The notes below the pieces were generated by a model. It was not told the origin of the DNA. It saw only the letters and a list, made by a program, of their open reading frames with translations, and ran no database searches. Position numbers and translations under genes: made by a program. A stretch of DNA of 9,350 nt from Verrucomicrobiota bacterium. GTDB lineage: Bacteria; Verrucomicrobiota; Verrucomicrobiia; Chthoniobacterales; UBA10450. The stretch lies in the NCBI GenBank assembly GCA_003218785.1, contig QHOM01000204.1, positions 1 to 9,350 on the forward strand, in the 5' to 3' direction. Shown in pieces: positions 6,886 to 9,350 of the stretch. Every line of letters starts with the position of its first letter. Within the stretch, counting starts at the first letter, position 1.

Positions 6886-6937
6886 TGTAGCCGGCATCGG
6901 TGATGCCGGCCTTCCGAGGTCAACGACCCCGGCTACA
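6886..6937. repeat. Two-level palindromic repeat at the EIIA gene end
   Basis: An outer stem TGTAGCCGG (6886-6894) pairs exactly with CCGGCTACA (6929-6937). Nested at its left end is a perfect hairpin, GCCGGCATC (6890-6898), loop GGT, GATGCCGGC (6902-6910). The two stems share bases and are mutually exclusive in part, so alternative folds are possible. It lies between the convergent pseudogene and the EIIA gene and contains the EIIA stop codon on the minus strand. It could act as a bidirectional mRNA 3' end structure; no T-tract is present. It is the best-preserved member of the repeat family in this window. Confidence 0.8.
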
Positions 6938-7391
6938 ACGTTTCCACGGTAAGCGCATCCAGAAATTCGCGCGGCGTTTCGGCGCGAAGCAATGTCGATC
7001 GTATAGCATCGTCTTTCACGAGCCGGGCCAGTGTGCCGACACAGATCAGGTAATCATTGACCAATTGCTGCGGTACTCCGATCACGAAGATCAGGCGCGC
7101 GCGCGCTCCGTTTGTGCCAAAGGGAATGCCGGCGCGGCTGCGCCCGATACCAAGAACGATTTCGTTCACCAAATCCGTGCGCGCATGCGGGAAAGCGACG
7201 CCATGCTCCACCACGCTGGGGTGGGCATGCTCGCGCGCGAGCACTTGTTCGAGAAATCCTTCTGCATTGACGATCTTTCCATTCTGCGCCAGCAACTGGG
7301 TGATTTCGCGCAGTGCGTTCGCCGATTTGCGGGAGCGCAATCGCAGTATCACCTGTTTTTCATTGAGTAGATCTGGCAACGCGATAGCCAT
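6933..7391 (-). CDS. PTS EIIA domain protein (fructose/nitrogen-type, PtsN-like)
   Basis: This 152-residue protein is the usual size of a stand-alone EIIA of the fructose/mannitol/nitrogen type. Residues 58-75 read HPSVVEHGVAFPHARTDL, and H69 in the FPHA motif is the expected phosphoryl-accepting histidine that takes phosphate from HPr/NPr. It then follows the family pattern with IGRSRAGIPFG and LIFVIGVPQQLVNDYL. No sugar permease (EIIB/EIIC) gene is nearby, which favours a regulatory role over sugar uptake, but this is inference. ATG 7391 is chosen because the frame upstream (to 8039) is only the antisense of the DUF2270 gene. No good Shine-Dalgarno is present. The start codons of this gene and the divergent DUF2270 gene are only 15 bp apart, so at least one promoter must lie inside the other coding region. 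The stop TAG lies inside the palindrome at 6886-6937. Confidence 0.88.
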   Translation of the reverse strand: MAIALPDLLNEKQVILRLRSRKSANALREITQLLAQNGKIVNAEGFLEQVLAREHAHPSVVEHGVAFPHARTDLVNEIVLGIGRSRAGIPFGTNGARARLIFVIGVPQQLVNDYLICVGTLARLVKDDAIRSTLLRAETPREFLDALTVETL

Positions 7392-7392
7392 T

Positions 7393-7396
7393 GAGG
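7393..7396 (+). promoter_or_regulatory. Shine-Dalgarno supporting a TTG start for the DUF2270 gene
   Basis: GAGG lies 10 bases before the TTG at 7407 and is followed by further purines. There is no in-frame ATG until position 7545, which would remove most of the N-terminal region before the first conserved block (SHFYRGEMGR). This site therefore decides in favour of the non-ATG start. Confidence 0.45.
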
Positions 7397-7406
7397 GAAG
7401 CGAGAT

Positions 7407-8174
7407 TTGTTGGATTATCCGGACAAATCCAGTTATCCAGTTAATCCGATAGCCGTGGCAATTGAAAAGATACCAAGCGGGTCGAATGAAGAGACGACAG
7501 TCTCGTTGCAGCGCAGCATTTATGATCCGGGATACGTCAACGCGATGTCGCATTTTTATCGCGGGGAAATGGGACGGATCATGGTGTGGCGGCAGCGCCT
7601 CGACATTACGACGAACTGGGCGATAACCAGCAGCACCGCCATCATCACCATCGCATTTTCCACGCGCGAAGTGCCGCACATCATTTTCTTTTTTAATCTC
7701 GCTATTGTCTGGGCGATGCTTTGGATCGAGGCTCGGCGTTACCGTTTCTACGATGCGTTCCGTGCGCGTGTCCGCATGCTGGAAGCGCATTTCCTCGTCC
7801 CGATGGTAATGGAAAATCGAGACCTGCTTCAGGGCGAGTGGAAAAAACTCGTATGCGAAGATTTGATTTTGCCCTGCTTCAAGATCAGCAAATTGGAAGC
7901 GGTCGGGCGGCGGTTGAAGCGCAATTACGTTTTCATTTTCATTCTCATCATGATCGCGTGGGTGACGAAAATATTTTTGCACGCGAGCGCGCCGATCGAC
8001 AACCTGCCCTCGTTTTACCACGCGCTGCGCATCGGACACATTCCTTCCTGGCTGGTCGCCTTCGTCTTTGTTGGCACTCTCGTCAGCGTGATTGCAATCA
8101 CGATTTACGTCAGCAAGAAATCCTTAGGCGAAATTTCCGAGTTCGGCACGCATCGTTCACTCTGGCGGATTTAA
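7407..8174 (+). CDS. DUF2270 family predicted integral membrane protein
   Basis: A 255-residue protein with the DUF2270 pattern: SHFYRGEMGRIMVWRQRLDITTNWA at residues 48-72, then IEARRYRFYDAFRARVRMLE at 107-126. Four hydrophobic segments are visible at about 71-87, 90-107, 173-190 and 213-234. The middle region 108-172 is charged and presumably cytoplasmic, containing NRDLLQGEWKKLVCEDL. The family has no established biochemical function that I know of. The N-terminal 40 residues are poorly structured and may vary between relatives. It starts at TTG 7407 (see the site at 7393) and is divergent from the PTS EIIA gene. mazG follows 42 bp downstream on the same strand, so co-transcription is plausible. 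Confidence 0.85.
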   Translation: MLDYPDKSSYPVNPIAVAIEKIPSGSNEETTVSLQRSIYDPGYVNAMSHFYRGEMGRIMVWRQRLDITTNWAITSSTAIITIAFSTREVPHIIFFFNLAIVWAMLWIEARRYRFYDAFRARVRMLEAHFLVPMVMENRDLLQGEWKKLVCEDLILPCFKISKLEAVGRRLKRNYVFIFILIMIAWVTKIFLHASAPIDNLPSFYHALRIGHIPSWLVAFVFVGTLVSVIAITIYVSKKSLGEISEFGTHRSLWRI

Positions 8175-8176
8175 CG

Positions 8177-8207
8177 GATGTTTGATGTTCGATGGTTGAT
8201 GTTTGAT
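8177..8207 (+). repeat. Short tandem-like repeat between the DUF2270 gene and mazG
   Basis: GATGTTTGAT occurs at 8177-8186 and again at 8198-8207, with the variant GATGGTTGAT overlapping at 8191-8200. These fill most of the 42-bp gap before mazG, which leaves no room for a Shine-Dalgarno. It looks like a low-complexity TTGATG-type repeat tract. Confidence 0.6.
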
Positions 8208-8216
8208 TGGTTGTGA

Positions 8217-9044
8217 ATGGACGCCGCTGAGGACTTGTCACGATTCACGAATCACTTTCAGCAACTCTGCGCGATCGTGACAAAGTTGCGCGCCCCGGGC
8301 GGTTGCCCATGGGATCGCGAGCAAACCCACGAATCGTTGCTGCCTGCTTTGATTGAAGAGGCTTACGAAGTGGCGGGTGCGGTACGCACCAAAGACAATG
8401 CAAATTTTCGCGAAGAACTGGGCGATCTTCTTCTGCTCATTGTTATGCACGCGGAAATCGCGGGGGAAGCCGGCGGATTCAATATCGACAATGTGATCGG
8501 TGACGTGACGGAGAAACTCATCCGGCGTCACCCGCATGTCTTTGGCAAAAGCGATGTGCGCGACAGCGGCGCTGTGCTAAAACAATGGGAATCGATCAAG
8601 AGGGGCGAAAAAACAGGCAAACATTATCTTGATGGTTTGCCAGCGGCGCTGCCCGCGCTGATGCGCGCGCAAAAAGCGCAATCGAAAGCAGCACGCGTCA
8701 ATTTCGATTGGATAGAAGTGCGCAACGTGGTCGCCAAGGTTTATGAAGAACTTGGCGAAGTGAAGCAGGCGATCGCGTCGCAGGATGGGCAAGCGGTCGA
8801 AGACGAGATTGGCGATTTATTGTTCGCAGTCGTCAATCTGGCGCGCAAATGCAAACTCGACGCGGAAAGCGCGCTGCAAACCGCGACAGACAAATTTGTC
8901 GCGCGATTCAACCGACTAGAGGACGAGTTGCAAGCACGAGGCAAGCGACTTGGTGATGTCGATCTTGCTGAGCTGGATGCGATTTGGGACGAGATCAAAA
9001 AAGTGACGAAACACGAATCACGATTGACGAAGCGCCGTCGGTGA
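8217..9044 (+). CDS. mazG: Nucleoside triphosphate pyrophosphohydrolase MazG
   Basis: MazG hydrolyses (d)NTPs to the monophosphate and pyrophosphate, cleansing the nucleotide pool and affecting stress signalling. The protein has the two tandem all-alpha MazG domains of the long form. Domain 1 has GGCPWDREQTHESL at 28-41 and the metal-binding acidic pairs EEAYE (47-51) and EELGD (66-70). Domain 2 has EELGEVKQA (177-185) and EDEIGD (195-200). The middle contains RHPHVFG and the WESIK segment. Its 275 residues are close to the usual length; the last dozen or so (TKHESRLTKRRR), after the family's normal end around LDAIWDEIKK, look like an added basic tail encoded by a repeat motif. ATG 8217 lacks a Shine-Dalgarno. 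Internal in-frame Met codons are too late, and the CPWD motif lies 30 residues in, slightly later than in typical relatives, so residues 1-12 may also be repeat-derived. Confidence 0.95.
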   Translation: MDAAEDLSRFTNHFQQLCAIVTKLRAPGGCPWDREQTHESLLPALIEEAYEVAGAVRTKDNANFREELGDLLLLIVMHAEIAGEAGGFNIDNVIGDVTEKLIRRHPHVFGKSDVRDSGAVLKQWESIKRGEKTGKHYLDGLPAALPALMRAQKAQSKAARVNFDWIEVRNVVAKVYEELGEVKQAIASQDGQAVEDEIGDLLFAVVNLARKCKLDAESALQTATDKFVARFNRLEDELQARGKRLGDVDLAELDAIWDEIKKVTKHESRLTKRRR

Positions 9045-9057
9045 TTCCGTGACGGCG
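9033..9057. repeat. Hairpin across the mazG stop codon
   Basis: CGCCGTC (9033-9039) pairs perfectly with GACGGCG (9051-9057) across an 11-base loop that contains the TGA of mazG. The loop sequence TCGGTGATTCCG is close to ATCGGTGATGCCG in the palindrome at 6886-6937, hinting at a related element. No T-tract follows, so a terminator role is possible but unproven. Confidence 0.5.
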
Positions 9058-9075
9058 GGAGGCGATGATTGGGTG

Positions 9076-9147
9076 GAGCCGGCAGTCCTGCCTGCTGTAT
9101 TATTACCATTCGGCAGATCACGCGCCCGCAGGCAGGATTGCCGGCTT
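9076..9147. repeat. 72-bp imperfect inverted repeat between convergent genes
   Basis: Arms 9076-9095 and 9128-9147 are 20 bases each and pair with 2 mismatches; the right arm starts GCAGGCAGGATTGCCGG. They enclose a 32-base loop. It occupies most of the space between the convergent stops of mazG (9044) and the gene ending at 9155. It may serve as a 3' structure for both transcripts or be a REP/MITE-like copy. It shares only GAGCCGGC/GCCGGCT-type ends with the other palindromes here, so it may be a different subfamily. Confidence 0.75.
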
Positions 9148-9154
9148 TACTTAG

Positions 9155-9350
9155 TTAGGGCCGGTGCTGTGGCCCCTGGATGGCAGCCATGATTGGCACT
9201 CCCGTCTTGAAGAAACCGATTACAGCAAATTCATCCTGCGGCGGACGGTTGGAATCGAAACGGAAATTATACAGAGTACCCCAGCGGAGCGCATTTGCGT
9301 TTGGGTTTTGCGCAAACGTCTCGCAGCTCCAAGTCAGAGAGCCGCCCGTT
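9155..9350 (-). CDS. C-terminal fragment of a secreted/extracellular-type protein (5' end outside the window)
   Basis: Sixty-four codons are open from the right edge to a TAA at 9155-9157. The translation contains LTWSCETFAQNPNANALRWG, TLYNFRFDSNRPPQ and AVIGFFKTGVP. The pattern NALRWGTLYNFRFD...GFFKTG is one I recognise from the extreme C-terminus of various secreted proteins of Planctomycetes and Verrucomicrobia, including some with metallopeptidase-like domains. It looks like a beta-sandwich end domain. The upstream domains that would define function are not in the window. The gene converges on mazG. Confidence 0.75.
   Translation of the reverse strand, partial: TGGSLTWSCETFAQNPNANALRWGTLYNFRFDSNRPPQDEFAVIGFFKTGVPIMAAIQGPQHRP

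Noticed and set aside
1332..6937. CRISPR array from the repeated CTGTAGCCGG segments
   Set aside because: The copies are far apart, irregularly spaced and palindromic at gene ends; there are no regular spacers and no cas genes.
7392..8039. Long minus-strand frame continuing upstream of the EIIA gene across the DUF2270 gene
   Set aside because: Its translation is low-quality, rich in Arg/His/Asp, and antisense to well-patterned DUF2270 sequence; only the part after MAIALPDLL looks like a real protein.

Overview
The window looks like chromosomal DNA of a free-living Gram-negative bacterium with moderately high GC. My best guess is Verrucomicrobiota (soil Chthoniobacterales-like). This is inference from the style of several genes: a CcsA with a long N-terminal domain, a secreted protein with a GVxYLM-type repeat-family core, and a C-terminal domain containing WGTLYNFRFD. 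Short palindromic intergenic repeats of the kind I associate with that group add weak support. There is no rRNA, tRNA, CRISPR array, transposase or phage gene, and no obvious defence island.

Layout. Positions 106-2244 hold a minus-strand pair: a WalJ/YycJ-like metallo-beta-lactamase-fold hydrolase, followed by one ORF joining a GNAT acetyltransferase to a class I SAM-dependent methyltransferase. The junction of the two genes is a 64-bp inverted repeat. Positions 2445-3443, also minus, hold a secreted protein that appears to be cut in two by an in-frame TAG. Divergent from it, 3503-5296 encodes a CcsA/ResC-type cytochrome c maturation protein. A gap of about 300 bp with repeat fragments leads to a Tat-exported class V aminotransferase (5600-6836). 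That gene is broken by a deletion and frameshift that removes the catalytic lysine segment. Next come a minus-strand PTS EIIA protein (6933-7391), a divergent DUF2270 membrane protein (7407-8174) and mazG (8217-9044). At the right edge, 9155-9350 is the C-terminal end of a further minus-strand gene.

Most of the genes are unrelated single-copy functions: cytochrome c maturation, nucleotide-pool cleansing, PTS-type signalling, RNA- or cell-wall-related MBL hydrolase. I see no coherent new multi-gene system. The strongest unusual signals are three. First, a palindromic repeat family with CTGTAGC(C)GG-type ends sits exactly at gene ends and supplies stop codons. Second, two genes appear to be decaying or misassembled: a nonsense codon in one and a microhomology deletion in the other. 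Third, there is a GNAT-methyltransferase fusion.
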